A stretch of 64,000 bases of DNA from Anoxybacillus flavithermus (lineage in GTDB: Bacteria; Bacillota; Bacilli; Bacillales; Anoxybacillaceae), in contig NZ_PEDM01000003.1 of assembly GCF_002742685.1 (NCBI RefSeq), forward strand, positions 57,272 through 121,271. The letters are read 5' to 3'. Of the stretch, positions 8,172 through 16,558 are shown piece by piece; within the stretch, counting starts at the first letter, position 1, and every line of letters starts with the position of its first letter. Under the pieces are notes generated by a model that saw nothing but the letters and a program-made list of their open reading frames with translations, was not told where the DNA came from and did no database searches. The position numbers and the translations under genes were made by a program.

Positions 8172-9101
8172 TTACTTTTTCATTTTCGCTCGCACTTTTA
8201 ATAACTCTTTATTCATATGATCTAATGCGTTTGTGATTTTCACTCCAGGGCTCGCAGCAAACAGTTCACTTGGTAAAAAGATGACGTTTTTATTTTTCAC
8301 CGCTTTCAAGTTACGCCATGAACTTGTTGACATTAACTTAATCATTGCTTTTTTTGTTTCTGCATGGTTCGCATGTGTAATGATGAAAATCACATCTGGA
8401 TTGCTCGCGATAATGCGTTCCGTACTTAAATTAGCGTATCCGGGATAGTCTTTCAGTTGCGAAAAACTTGCTGCAATATTTTCTCCACCAGCTTTCGCTA
8501 ATACATCACCGGAAAATGATGTCGGTAAGGCGACAAGCGAACTAGCCCCTGAACCGAATAAAATGACCGCACGCACTTTCGTTTTCGTTTTACTATATTT
8601 TTTTACTTTACTATCAATCTTTCCGACTAACGCTTTCGCTTTTTGAGTTTTGTTAAACAATTTTCCTAGTAGCGTTATGGACGATTTAATATCATTCACA
8701 GAACTACCAGAAGTGATAACGACTTTCAATCCCAATGATTCTGCTTTTTGAATATGCCCTAAAAAAGATGTCCCTGCAATCACTACATCCGGCTGTAAAC
8801 TAACGATTTTTTCGAAGTTTGGTTGATGAATGTTTCCTACTTGCGGAACAGATTGTAAACTTGCATCCACAGGTGTAGCAGAAGTCGGCCGCCCTACGAC
8901 TTGTACACCAAGCGCTTGAAGCGTATGTAAATCCCCCGGACTTAATACAACAACACGTTGTGGTGTACGATCAAACGTCACTGTTCGCCCAGCTAAATCT
9001 TTAATATTTAGCCCGTTCGATGCTTCAGCCGTCCCACCGTTGAAAGCAAACAACCCGACAAGCAAACATAAAGACAGGACATAAGAAAATAATTTCCTCA
9101 T
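8172..9101 (-). CDS. hmuT: Heme-binding ABC transporter substrate-binding protein
   Basis: 309 residues, periplasmic-binding (class III, BtuF/HmuT) fold: GRTVTFDRTPQRVVVLSPGD, then VGNIHQPNFEKIVSLQPDVV and a C-terminal helix. The signal peptide is clear (hydrophobic residues 5-20, TAEAS after), but no lipobox Cys precedes the mature part; the only Cys is inside the hydrophobic core, so lipid anchoring is not evident, which is unusual for a Gram-positive binding protein. Starts with AAGGAGAAAGGG ribosome site at 9101. First gene of the heme operon, directly behind a Fur-type promoter. Confidence 0.88.
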   Translation of the reverse strand: MRKLFSYVLSLCLLVGLFAFNGGTAEASNGLNIKDLAGRTVTFDRTPQRVVVLSPGDLHTLQALGVQVVGRPTSATPVDASLQSVPQVGNIHQPNFEKIVSLQPDVVIAGTSFLGHIQKAESLGLKVVITSGSSVNDIKSSITLLGKLFNKTQKAKALVGKIDSKVKKYSKTKTKVRAVILFGSGASSLVALPTSFSGDVLAKAGGENIAASFSQLKDYPGYANLSTERIIASNPDVIFIITHANHAETKKAMIKLMSTSSWRNLKAVKNKNVIFLPSELFAASPGVKITNALDHMNKELLKVRAKMKK

Positions 9102-9118
9102 TTCCCTTTCTCCTTTCT

Positions 9119-9177
9119 AATGATTATCATTATCATTAATGAATAATATGATAATCGATATTGATAATCTTTGTCAA
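9119..9177 (-). promoter_or_regulatory. Fur-controlled promoter of the heme operon
   Basis: TGATTATCATTATCA at 9121-9135 is a 7-1-7 Fur box with one mismatch, embedded in a longer run of TGATAAT-type repeats up to 9168. On the minus strand TTGACA (9177-9172) with TATCAT about 18 bases downstream forms a promoter inside these repeats, so Fur-Fe would block it. Expression is therefore expected under iron limitation. Confidence 0.85.
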
Positions 9178-9228
9178 TTAGTTTTTCGCATATAAAAGTT
9201 ATAAACGATAGAAACGTATCCAAAATAA

Positions 9229-9254
9229 AAAACGACCGCCAACGCAGTCGTTTT
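9229..9254 (-). terminator. Intrinsic terminator of ssrA
   Basis: AAAACGAC, loop of ten, GTCGTTTT; on the minus strand the hairpin runs into TTTTATTTTG just after the tmRNA 3' end. Confidence 0.75.
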
Positions 9255-9269
9255 CCTCTTTACTAAGTA

Positions 9270-9619
9270 TGGAGACGGTGGGAGTCGAACCCACGTCCAG
9301 AGATATCGCCACTTAAGCATCTACGAGCGTAGTCGGTATATTTCTGTTTCGCCGCTTCTTCCGCCTACCGACAGGCCTCCGAGCAGCTAGTCTGATTGTT
9401 CTCTTCCCGCGTCCTCAGACGGCGGACTTGGGCGTAGCCCACTTGTTATGAACCCCTAGGCCGCCACATGGGCGATGGCGGTAGGAGCTAGCCGCGTTAA
9501 TTAAGCAGCTAAAGCGTAGTTTTCTTTGCCAGTTATCTTTAAGTGACGTTTTTACGAGGACGATCCCCTCGGCTCGCAGCTTAAGCTCGATCTACCCCTG
9601 TCGAATCCGTAACGTCCCC
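9270..9619 (-). ncRNA. ssrA: tmRNA (SsrA)
   Basis: About 350 nt. The 5' end GGGGACGTTACGG and 3' end CCCACCGTCTCCA pair as the tRNA-like acceptor stem, and GGTTCGACTCCCACC is the T-arm. The tag frame GGC AAA GAA AAC TAC GCT TTA GCT GCT TAA encodes GKENYALAA after the charged alanine. The 3' CCA is not encoded (TAC follows the discriminator A). It rescues stalled ribosomes with SmpB, whose gene is directly upstream in the same direction. Confidence 0.97.
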
Positions 9620-9715
9620 GTAGAGAAACGTACGAAAGAAGCTTAAGCTTTTATAACTGGCTGACACATTTTATTATATCACATTTCATCTGTTTTGCAA
9701 TTGTAACATATTGGA

Positions 9716-10180
9716 TTATTTCTGTCGTTCGCGGAAAGCGCGTTCGACTTCACGTTGGGCTTCTTTCTTTTTCATATCTTCCCGTTTGTCGTATTTTTTC
9801 TTTCCTTTTCCGACCCCTAACATCAATTTCGCAAAACCATCTTTAATGTATATCTTGAGCGGCACAAGTGTATACCCTTGTTCTTTCGTATAGCCGATCA
9901 ACTTATTAATTTCGCGACGATGAAGCAATAGTTTGCGCGTCCGCAACGGATCGTGATTGTAGCGGTTTCCTTGTTCGTACGGACTAATATGCATATTATG
10001 CAAAAACACTTCACCTTTTTCCACTTTTGCGAATGAATCTTTTAGATTCACTTTTCCAGCGCGAATCGACTTAATTTCCGTACCTTGCAACACAAGTCCT
10101 GCTTCGTACGTTTCTTCGATAAAATAGTCATGATGCGCTTTTTTATTTTGAGCGATGAGCTTGCCTTCCCCTTTTGGCAT
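9716..10180 (-). CDS. smpB: SsrA-binding protein SmpB
   Basis: 154 residues, normal length. Binds tmRNA and delivers it to stalled ribosomes for trans-translation. Family motifs: [21 protein letters not shown] (split: [22 protein letters not shown]), [13 protein letters not shown], and the basic C-terminal tail [11 protein letters not shown] followed by a helix with ERAFRERQK that inserts into the decoding site. Lies between rnr and ssrA, the standard Bacillus order. Preceded by a GGAGGG ribosome site. Confidence 0.97.
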   Translation of the reverse strand: MPKGEGKLIAQNKKAHHDYFIEETYEAGLVLQGTEIKSIRAGKVNLKDSFAKVEKGEVFLHNMHISPYEQGNRYNHDPLRTRKLLLHRREINKLIGYTKEQGYTLVPLKIYIKDGFAKLMLGVGKGKKKYDKREDMKKKEAQREVERAFRERQK

Positions 10181-10230
10181 TTGTTTCCCTCCCTTCAGAC
10201 AACGAATATTTTAACAAAAATAAGAAGAAA

Positions 10231-10260
10231 GGAAAAGCCTCCACTAGCGAGGCTTTCCTT
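10231..10260 (-). terminator. Hairpin at the end of rnr
   Basis: GGAAAAGCCTC / GAGGCTTTCC around CACTAGC; on the minus strand it overlaps the rnr stop codon and runs into a short T-containing tract. Confidence 0.65.
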
Positions 10261-12532
10261 ACCGTTTTTTCTTTTTCTTCTTTTTCATTTTTGGAATGTC
10301 TTCGTAAAACTTTTGCTTTTTCTTTTTCGTCGGCCATTTTTCGTCGCTTTTTTTCTTTTTCCGCTTTCCTTCAATGACGACTGGCGCGGCTTTTGCTTTT
10401 TGATTCCGGCGTCCTTTCATGCCGACAATTTCAAAGTCGACGATGCGCTCTTCTTTATTGACGTTAATGACACGCACCGTAATTTGATCGCCAATGCGAT
10501 ATACTTTCCCCGTTCGCTCACCAATCATCGCATAATGTTGCTCATCGTAATGGTAGTAATCATCTGTTAAATAGCTGACGTGCACAAGCCCTTCGACTGT
10601 ATTTGGCAGTTCAACAAACAGTCCAAAATTCGTCACGGAACTAATAATGCCGTCAAACTCCATGCCAATTTTGTCTTCCATAAACTCCGTTTTCTTCAAG
10701 TCGTCGGTTTCACGCTCTGCCTCGACGGCACGGCGCTCCATATTGGACGTATGCTCGGCAATTTCCGGAAGCTTCTCCGCCCATTTTTGTTGCGTTTGTT
10801 CATCCATTTGTCCATTAATTAAATACGTGCGAATAAGGCGATGAACGATTAAGTCTGGGTAGCGGCGAATCGGCGACGTAAAATGCGTATAAAATTCCGT
10901 CGATAACCCGTAGTGACCGAGACTTTCAGCGTCATAGCGCGCTTGCTTCATCGACCGAAGCATGACGGTTGATACGACCATTTCTTCCGGCTCGCCGCGC
11001 ACGGCTTCCAACACTTCTTGCAACGCGCGTGGATGAATTTGATTGCCCGTTCCTTTTACAATATAGCCAAAGTTTGTAATGAACTCTAAAAAGCGTTGCA
11101 ACTTCTCTGGCTTCGGATCTTCATGCACGCGATAAATAAATGGGACGTTCATCCAATGGAAATGTTCAGCAATCGTTTCGTTCGCTGCTAACATAAATTC
11201 TTCAATTAATCGCTCCGCAACGGAACGCTCACGTAAGACAACGTCGTACGGCTTACCGTTTTCATCGACAAGCACTTTCGCTTCTTTAAAGTCAAAATCA
11301 ATGGCACCGCGCTTCATGCGCTTGTTACGTAAAATATCCGCCAATTCTGCCATTACCTCAAACATTGGGACGAGCGGGGCATATTTTTCTCGTAACGTTT
11401 CGTCTTTATCAACGAGAATGCGGTTCACATCGGAATACGTCATTCTCTCTGTCGTGCGAATAACGCTTTGGAAAATTTCATGGTGAACGACTTCGCCGCG
11501 GTCGTTAATTTCCATTTCGCACGATAACGTTAACCGATCGACTTTCGGGTTGAGCGAGCAAATGCCATTGGATAACCGGTGCGGAATCATCGGAATAACC
11601 CGGTCGACTAAATAAACGCTCGTTCCGCGCTCATACGCTTCGCGGTCGATTGGGGAGCCTTCCGTCACATAATGGCTGACATCGGCAATATGAACGCCGA
11701 GCTTATAGTTTCCGTTTTCTAATTTTGTCACAGTCACCGCATCGTCTAAGTCTTTTGCGTCTTCCCCGTCAATGGTGACGATCATTTCATTGCGCAAATC
11801 GCGCCGTCCTTGTAAATCTTCTTCCGAAATCGTATCCGGAATGCTGTTCGCATGTTCAAGGACGTCTTCTGGGAATTGAAGCGGCAATCGATGTTTATGA
11901 ATGATCGATAAAATATCGACCCCCGGATCGTTTTTATGCCCTAAAATTTTAATAACTTCCCCTTCTGCGCTAATCCGTCCTTCTGGATACGTCGTTAAAC
12001 GGACAACGACTTTATGCCCTTCGACGGCGCCATTTGCCGCATGTTTCGGAATAAAAATGTCGTTCACAATTTTTTTATCGTCTGGAATGACAAAGCCGAA
12101 GTTTTTGCTTTCTGTATATGTGCCGACGATTTCCGTCACGCCGCGCTCAATAATACGGACGATCGTTCCTTCTTTGCGGGCGCCTGTCGGGTGTGCATTA
12201 ACACGCACGAGCACCGTATCGCCATGCATCGCATTTTTTAATTCCGACGGCGGAATAAAAATATCATCAAGTGTCGGATCTTCTGGGACGACAAACGCAA
12301 ACCCTTTCGCATGCCCCGTCACTTTGCCGCGAATTAAGTTCATCTTTTCCGGCAATCCGTACCGATTGCTTCTTGTGCGGATAATCAATCCTTCTTCTTC
12401 CAGCGCAACGAGCGCTTTCACAAGTTCTTTAAATTCGGCAGCGTCCGTAATATGAAACGCTTCTTCCAATTCCTGAACAGTGAGTGGTTTATACGCTTCG
12501 TCGCGCATAAACGCTAATAATTTTTCTCTCAT
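10259..12532 (-). CDS. rnr: Ribonuclease R
   Basis: 757-residue 3'-5' exoribonuclease that degrades structured RNA and takes part in tmRNA-linked mRNA turnover. Order: N-terminal winged helix ([14 protein letters not shown]), two cold-shock/OB domains ([17 protein letters not shown]), the RNB catalytic domain ([11 protein letters not shown] with metal-binding Asp residues, [27 protein letters not shown]), an S1 domain, and a very Lys-rich tail. Start set at 12532 because AAAGGAGG lies just upstream; the longer frame to 12559 overlaps the esterase gene. Adjacent to smpB and ssrA, as in B. subtilis. Confidence 0.96.
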   Translation of the reverse strand: MREKLLAFMRDEAYKPLTVQELEEAFHITDAAEFKELVKALVALEEEGLIIRTRSNRYGLPEKMNLIRGKVTGHAKGFAFVVPEDPTLDDIFIPPSELKNAMHGDTVLVRVNAHPTGARKEGTIVRIIERGVTEIVGTYTESKNFGFVIPDDKKIVNDIFIPKHAANGAVEGHKVVVRLTTYPEGRISAEGEVIKILGHKNDPGVDILSIIHKHRLPLQFPEDVLEHANSIPDTISEEDLQGRRDLRNEMIVTIDGEDAKDLDDAVTVTKLENGNYKLGVHIADVSHYVTEGSPIDREAYERGTSVYLVDRVIPMIPHRLSNGICSLNPKVDRLTLSCEMEINDRGEVVHHEIFQSVIRTTERMTYSDVNRILVDKDETLREKYAPLVPMFEVMAELADILRNKRMKRGAIDFDFKEAKVLVDENGKPYDVVLRERSVAERLIEEFMLAANETIAEHFHWMNVPFIYRVHEDPKPEKLQRFLEFITNFGYIVKGTGNQIHPRALQEVLEAVRGEPEEMVVSTVMLRSMKQARYDAESLGHYGLSTEFYTHFTSPIRRYPDLIVHRLIRTYLINGQMDEQTQQKWAEKLPEIAEHTSNMERRAVEAERETDDLKKTEFMEDKIGMEFDGIISSVTNFGLFVELPNTVEGLVHVSYLTDDYYHYDEQHYAMIGERTGKVYRIGDQITVRVINVNKEERIVDFEIVGMKGRRNQKAKAAPVVIEGKRKKKKSDEKWPTKKKKQKFYEDIPKMKKKKKKKR

Positions 12533-12552
12533 ACAATTCCTCCTTTCGAGGA

Positions 12553-13293
12553 TTACCAATCTAATGACTCTAAAAACGCATAAATGTCTTCATGAAGCTG
12601 TTCTTTTTCTTTATCAAGCGTAATGACGTGTCCTGATTCCTCATACCATTTTATTTGTTTCACTGGAGACTCCACGCCGTTATAAATAATATTTGCACTA
12701 TCTGGGTTAATCATGTCATCATGGCGCGCTTGCACAACAAAAACAGGCGCATAAATGAAATCTAAATGATCGCGCACTTCGGCAATAAGTTGTTGTAGTG
12801 CTTTCAATGTTTTCATCGGCGTTTTTGCAAACTCCGCCATTTCGCGTTCGATTTGCTCCTCGCTTTTTCCTTCTCGCTTTTTATATTCGCGAGCGTACGC
12901 TAAAACTCCTTCATACATCGTTTGTTCGCTTTTGATATACATCGGCGCACACATCGGCACGATGCCAACGACAGGAACAGTATAGCCAAGTTTTAACGAA
13001 AACACACCGCCAAGCGATAATCCAACAACAGCGATTTTTTCATGGGTTTGTTTTAAATATTCGTAAGCGTTTATCACATCTTGCCACCAATCTTCTGGGC
13101 CGGTATGAACGAGCTCCTCTGGCGGCACGCCATGTCCTTTATAAATCGGAGCGTGGCACGTATATCCTTTTGATTGTAAAAAACGACCAAGCATCCGAAC
13201 ATCCGCCGAATTTCCAGTAAATCCGTGCAATAATAAAACAGCCCGCTTACCACCTTCAAACGTAAACGGTTGTGGTGGAATCATCTTCATCAC
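12553..13293 (-). CDS. est: Carboxylesterase (Est30-like)
   Basis: 246-residue alpha/beta hydrolase. Oxyanion segment [14 protein letters not shown], nucleophile elbow GLSLGG with Ser about residue 93, acid in ARHDDMINP, and catalytic His in ESGHVITLD. The sequence agrees closely with my memory of the Geobacillus stearothermophilus carboxylesterase Est30, which cleaves short-chain esters. The start may be the GTG at 13293 or the ATG at 13290; AAAGGAG lies upstream of both. Sits between secG and rnr, the conserved Bacillus arrangement, with rnr following by 20 bases. Confidence 0.92.
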   Translation of the reverse strand: MMKMIPPQPFTFEGGKRAVLLLHGFTGNSADVRMLGRFLQSKGYTCHAPIYKGHGVPPEELVHTGPEDWWQDVINAYEYLKQTHEKIAVVGLSLGGVFSLKLGYTVPVVGIVPMCAPMYIKSEQTMYEGVLAYAREYKKREGKSEEQIEREMAEFAKTPMKTLKALQQLIAEVRDHLDFIYAPVFVVQARHDDMINPDSANIIYNGVESPVKQIKWYEESGHVITLDKEKEQLHEDIYAFLESLDW

Positions 13294-13318
13294 TCATGTC
13301 TCCTTTCTTCCCAACAGA

Positions 13319-13352
13319 AAAGGCAGCCCTTTTCGAATGGACCGCCCTTTCC
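13319..13352 (-). terminator. Probable terminator between secG and est
   Basis: On the minus strand AAAGG-G-CGGTCC pairs with GGGCTGCCTTT, with one bulged G, followed by TCTGTTGGG. The U-tract is weak, so read-through into est is likely. Confidence 0.5.
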
Positions 13353-13359
13353 CCATATT

Positions 13360-13593
13360 TTACAATTGGAAATACGTCACCGCAATCGCTAATACGAAAA
13401 ATAATACAGCCAAAACAACAGTAATTCGATGCAACACCGCATCAATGCCGCGCGCTTTCTGTTTGCCAAACAATTGTTCAGCACCGCCGGTAATCGCACC
13501 AGAAAGCCCTGCACTTCGGCCTGATTGCAATAAAACAACCGCAATGATTCCAATACAAACAATTACAAGTAGCGTAACAAGAAACGCATGCAT
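13360..13593 (-). CDS. secG: Preprotein translocase subunit SecG
   Basis: 77 residues with two transmembrane helices (about 3-22 and 54-73). The conserved loop reads [22 protein letters not shown], given here as [12 protein letters not shown] plus [10 protein letters not shown]. It stimulates SecYEG-SecA protein export. The start at 13593 is decided by GGAGGTG spaced about six bases upstream; the frame to 13608 has no such site. In B. subtilis secG also precedes the esterase and rnr. Confidence 0.94.
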   Translation of the reverse strand: MHAFLVTLLVIVCIGIIAVVLLQSGRSAGLSGAITGGAEQLFGKQKARGIDAVLHRITVVLAVLFFVLAIAVTYFQL

Positions 13594-13608
13594 GTCCAAC
13601 ACCTCCAC

Positions 13609-13857
13609 CCACGCACATCAATCACAATAGTTTTATTTTAACATAATATCATCCATTTGTACAATGGACAAAGGAAGCGGGATAAAACTTTAGTCATGCT
13701 GATTTTCCAAAACAACAGACAAATAAACAGCCACAGCAAGATTGCAAAATTTGTCGAAAACATCTTGTTGCCCCCCCCCCCCCATAAATCTCATGTTATA
13801 GTAAATGTGTGAAAACCGAGATGATTTCGACATATGAGAGATGGAGGAACGAAGAAT
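13609..13857. promoter_or_regulatory. Upstream region of the coiled-coil toxin gene with a C13 tract
   Basis: Divergent region between secG and the toxin locus. It contains TTGTCGAA at 13751-13758 (identical to a Spo0A box, possibly chance) and an uninterrupted run of 13 C at 13771-13783. TTGTTG at 13765-13770 and TATAGT at 13797-13802 flank the run; the 26-base spacing is too long for sigma-A but would become normal with a shorter tract. The toxin ribosome site GGAGG is at 13843-13847. Confidence 0.5.
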
Positions 13858-14073
13858 ATGTCTTTTTGGGGTTCATTAAATAAATGGGGGCACTCAGTCA
13901 GTAAAAAGATCGAACAGACGACAAAACATGTTGCCAACGACTTCAAAAAGGTAGAAAAGACGATTCAACAAGTGGAGAAGAAAGCGGAATCAGTCACCAA
14001 ACAAATTGTAAAAGATACGATTCAAATTAGCCAAAAAGCAAAAGAGGCTTTTGAGAAAGTGGAGAAAAAATAG
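13858..14073 (+). CDS. Coiled-coil toxin protein, N-terminal fragment before a frameshift
   Basis: 71 residues from MSFWGSLNKWGHSV, preceded by GGAGG ten bases upstream. After a short aromatic start the rest is a Lys/Glu/Thr-rich amphipathic helix (KKVEKTIQQVEKKAESV, ISQKAKEAFEKVEKK). The frame ends at TAG (14071-14073) right after an A6 run (14065-14070). Moving to the -1 frame there continues the same repeat pattern (IEKTSKHIANDVKKAEK) into the next reading frame, so this is the 5' part of one gene of about 13858-15164. There is no signal peptide. Either a disrupted gene, a sequencing error, or a slippage site. Confidence 0.7.
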   Translation: MSFWGSLNKWGHSVSKKIEQTTKHVANDFKKVEKTIQQVEKKAESVTKQIVKDTIQISQKAKEAFEKVEKK

Positions 14074-14156
14074 AAAAAACAAGCAAACACATCGCTAATG
14101 ATGTAAAAAAAGCAGAGAAAGCGATACATCAAACGGTTAATCATGCGGAAAAGAAA

Positions 14157-15164
14157 GTGGAGCAAGTAACGAAACAGGCGATCAAAGACACGGTACATAT
14201 TAGTCAGAAAGCGCAAAAAGCGTTTCATGAGGCAGAAAAGAAAGCCGAACGAGTGACGAAACATATCGTTCATGATGTAAAAAAAGCTACATCTGAAGCT
14301 GTTCGTTCTGTTAAACAAACGTTGAAAGATACAGAAAAAACGCTTGAACACGGTGTTCACCAACTAGAAAAGAAGACAGAACTTGCCGTTAAACAAGCTG
14401 CTCGTAGTATAATGAACACAGGACAACATGCCGAAAAAACCGTTTTGTCCGTAGCGAAACGTACAGAACAATCATGGCATAGTTTTAAGAAACATCCGAT
14501 GGAAAGTACAAAAGAGTTTGTCACAGGTGCAGGCGATGCAGCGTTATCGGATATGACATTAAACGTTGTACAAAAGCACTCAGATTACAGTAAACATCCG
14601 ACGGCGTACAAAGCAGGACAAACGTTCGGACATGCCGTGGCAACAATCGCGGGCGTCATGGAAACGACAGGTTCCGTTGCCATTGGTACAGGTGGCGTAG
14701 TACTTAACGCCACAGGAGTAGGAGCAGTCATTGGAACGCCTGCTACGGCGGTTGCCGCTGTGGGAGTGGCGCATGGGACAGGGCTTGCCACCGCAGGCGG
14801 AACAGGCTTGGTGAAAAGTGAAAAAGAATTGTATCAGCAGATGAGTCGAAGTGAGGGAGTTTCTCGTGGGAGAGGGAAAGAATCGTCAAAAACTTCCATA
14901 AAATCTGTGGATGAAGTCTTGAAAGAAGCTAATCCTGGTAGGATTACTAAAGGTAAAGCTATCCAGTATGAAAAAAAAGGTGGTCTCGCTCAAGCTGTCG
15001 ATGATTTTAACAGTATGGGGGTGACCGATGTAAAAGATATACCAGGCGGTAAGGTAGGAAAATTACCAGATGGACGAACTATAAATGTAAGAAACAAAAG
15101 CTCCGATGGTAGGCCGACATTAGAAATTTATGACGGTAAAAAATCAATTAAAATTCGTTACTAA
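14157..15164 (+). CDS. Coiled-coil polymorphic toxin, main part with C-terminal toxin domain
   Basis: The open frame actually continues upstream to about 14064, and the GTG at 14157 has no ribosome site, so this is the continuation of the interrupted gene. Residues 1-125 repeat the amphipathic helix (QAIKDTVHISQKAQKAF echoes QIVKDTIQISQKAKEAF of the first fragment). Residues about 130-220 are Gly/Ala/Thr-rich (TTGSVAIGTGGVVLNATG), like pre-toxin linkers. The last ~85 residues (DEVLKEANPGRITKGKAIQY ... SSDGRPTLEIYDG, KKSIKIRY) resemble the toxin tails of Bacillus LXG-type proteins as I remember them. A candidate immunity gene follows by 15 bases. Activity (probably nuclease) is inferred. Confidence 0.72.
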   Translation: MEQVTKQAIKDTVHISQKAQKAFHEAEKKAERVTKHIVHDVKKATSEAVRSVKQTLKDTEKTLEHGVHQLEKKTELAVKQAARSIMNTGQHAEKTVLSVAKRTEQSWHSFKKHPMESTKEFVTGAGDAALSDMTLNVVQKHSDYSKHPTAYKAGQTFGHAVATIAGVMETTGSVAIGTGGVVLNATGVGAVIGTPATAVAAVGVAHGTGLATAGGTGLVKSEKELYQQMSRSEGVSRGRGKESSKTSIKSVDEVLKEANPGRITKGKAIQYEKKGGLAQAVDDFNSMGVTDVKDIPGGKVGKLPDGRTINVRNKSSDGRPTLEIYDGKKSIKIRY

Positions 15165-15179
15165 GGTAGGTGTGGAATA

Positions 15180-15584
15180 ATGCAAGAAAAATGGGAGCGA
15201 TGGGAACCAATAGGTGATTTGTCATTAAAATATTATGTAGAGTCGTTATCAGATAGTATTGAGGGCTTTAAAATTTTGTTGTCTGATGCTTATGATGAAA
15301 ATAAGAAAGTTGAAGTGATATTTGAAGATTCCGTACATGCATATAGAAGTACAGACGAAAGTTTTAGACAAAGTGTAATAAATAAAATTGATGAGCAGTA
15401 TGGAACACAATTTTACGCAGAATGGACTTTTTTTAAAGTTGCTAATTCTGAATATATTCAATGGTTATCAGAGCAATCATACGGAATCTCAGAATCAGAA
15501 TCACTTATACACTTTTGTTTTTTGGCAGGCGACTCGATCGTAGATGTTGTCGCTGCATACGAACCAAAGATAACGATTATTTAG
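15180..15584 (+). CDS. Candidate immunity protein for the coiled-coil toxin
   Basis: 134 residues, acidic, no signal or membrane segment: WERWEPIGDLSLKYYVESL near the start and FEDSVHAYRSTDESFR in the middle. Starts 15 bases after the toxin stop with a GGTAGGTG ribosome site, the usual toxin-immunity spacing. I do not recognise a named family. An immunity role rests on position, size and cytoplasmic character. Base composition is more A/T-rich than neighbouring housekeeping genes, common for such genes. Confidence 0.65.
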   Translation: MQEKWERWEPIGDLSLKYYVESLSDSIEGFKILLSDAYDENKKVEVIFEDSVHAYRSTDESFRQSVINKIDEQYGTQFYAEWTFFKVANSEYIQWLSEQSYGISESESLIHFCFLAGDSIVDVVAAYEPKITII

Positions 15585-15598
15585 ATATATCGTGGCGC

Positions 15599-15670
15599 TA
15601 TACACATCCAAATTGACATCTTAACCTCTGGTTCATGTAGTACACTCGGAGGCTTGTCACCTCTTCGTTT
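15599..15670 (-). mobile_element. Decayed end of an IS630-type element
   Basis: TATACACATCC at 15599 and TTAACCTCTGGTTCA at 15621 align with the left end of the complete IS630 copy (TATATACATCC and TTAACCTCTGATTCA at 16525). Reading on, the minus strand keeps traces of the transposase C-terminus (GAGGTG...AGTGTA...TGA) with a 2-base deletion. Only the end survives. Confidence 0.65.
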
Positions 15671-15822
15671 TGTTTGAGGCGTTGTGAATGTTATTACCTC
15701 AATCATGCTTCAAACAATAAGGGTTGCAAGCTTTTTTATCATTCATTGAGTAAAATCAACAAAAAATCGAGGGACGTCTTTAAAATTTTTGACAGTACCC
15801 CCCTATTAAAGACGGAGGATCT

Positions 15823-15948
15823 ATGGCTGAAACGACAACTTATTCATCTTTTATAACTAACTGGTTACCTATAACAATTGTTTCGGTAACTGTAGCCATT
15901 ATCGTTTTAGTTGGTATTCTTGTATTTAGAGTATTAAAACAGAAATAA
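15823..15948 (+). CDS. Small single-pass membrane protein
   Basis: 41 residues beginning MAETTTYSSFITNWLP, then one strongly hydrophobic segment (about residues 17-36) and a basic end (FRVLKQK). GGAGG at 15814-15818 is well spaced before the ATG, favouring a real gene. I know no homologue. It could be a membrane toxin or signalling peptide, or part of a toxin/immunity locus, but nothing in the sequence decides. Confidence 0.5.
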   Translation: MAETTTYSSFITNWLPITIVSVTVAIIVLVGILVFRVLKQK

Positions 15949-16080
15949 CTATACTGTAGACATTGTAAACAAGTAAATTCATTAACACAGGAGACATGTA
16001 CCCGATTCCATTGAGGTTCGTTTATGACGAAGCAAGTCGAGTTTCCACTTGTGTTATCAAAAACAGCTTCATGTCTTTCA

Positions 16081-16115
16081 GTGAAGCCTTGGAACTACCC
16101 GACCCAAGGCTTCAC
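16081..16115. repeat. 12-bp inverted repeat (hairpin)
   Basis: GTGAAGCCTTGG at 16081-16092 and its exact complement at 16104-16115, loop of 11. No strong T-run follows on either strand, so terminator function is doubtful; it may be an element end. Confidence 0.55.
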
Positions 16116-16130
16116 TACTTTCAGAAGCTA

Positions 16131-16191
16131 GGACTGTGTACCTGCTTTCTTAGCTTGTTGGCTATGAGAAAAACTCATTTGCCTAATTGAC
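16131..16191. repeat. Copy A of a diverged repeat shared with 27445-27512
   Basis: CTGCTTTCTTAGCTTGTTG, then ATGAGAAAAACTCATTTG here, match CTGCTTTCTTAACTTGTTG, then ATGGGAAACACTCATTTG at 27460-27503, in the same orientation. Both are non-coding now and look like remnants of one mobile element on either side of the Rhs region. Confidence 0.55.
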
Positions 16192-16391
16192 ATTTTATTT
16201 CATGCTCTAGTTCCTCAATCTCCAGCTTCCATTTATCACGTGTACTGTACAGTATTTCACATATAAAACTTGAAAAAGAGCTTTTATTTTGAGATATCTC
16301 TTGTTCTAATTTTCTTAGATCTTGTTTTAGTTTTTCAACTACTTCCTTTTTTTTCTTCAATTGATAAGTATTCATAAATTTTTCTCATCAT
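16175..16391 (-). pseudogene. Small coiled-coil protein gene with a frameshift at an A8 run
   Basis: From ATG at 16391, behind GAGGAGAT, the product starts MMRKIYEYLSIEEKK and then hits TGA. Removing one A from the run at 16347-16354 (T8 on the plus strand) joins it to EVVEKLKQDLRKLEQEI and the rest, giving about 71 residues. As it stands only the internal frame from 16375 (66 residues, MNTYQLKKKK) is open and lacks a ribosome site. The protein would be a charged helical coiled coil (KWKLEIEELEHEIK) of unknown role. Frameshift, sequencing error and slippage are all possible. Confidence 0.55.
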
Positions 16392-16558
16392 TATCTCCTC
16401 ATATCAGTTTTGATAAAATATACAAATTAAAGGATTAACCAAGTAATCGTTCTTGCAATAGCATCAGCGATAGGTAGCGAATATGTACTAGGTACTCTCG
16501 CTTCGATTAATAAGGAATTTAGTTTATATACATCCAATTTAAAATTTTAACCTCTGAT

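Noticed and set aside
15789..15794. TTGACA as promoter of the 41-residue peptide
   Set aside because: Only 28 bases before the ATG with no -10 box at proper spacing.
15674..15856. Plus-strand frame of 60 codons
   Set aside because: It overlaps the IS630 remnant and the ribosome site of the small membrane protein; no start signal.
15996..16190. Plus-strand frame of 64 codons
   Set aside because: It runs through the 12-base inverted repeat and the element remnant, has no convincing ribosome site, and its product resembles nothing.
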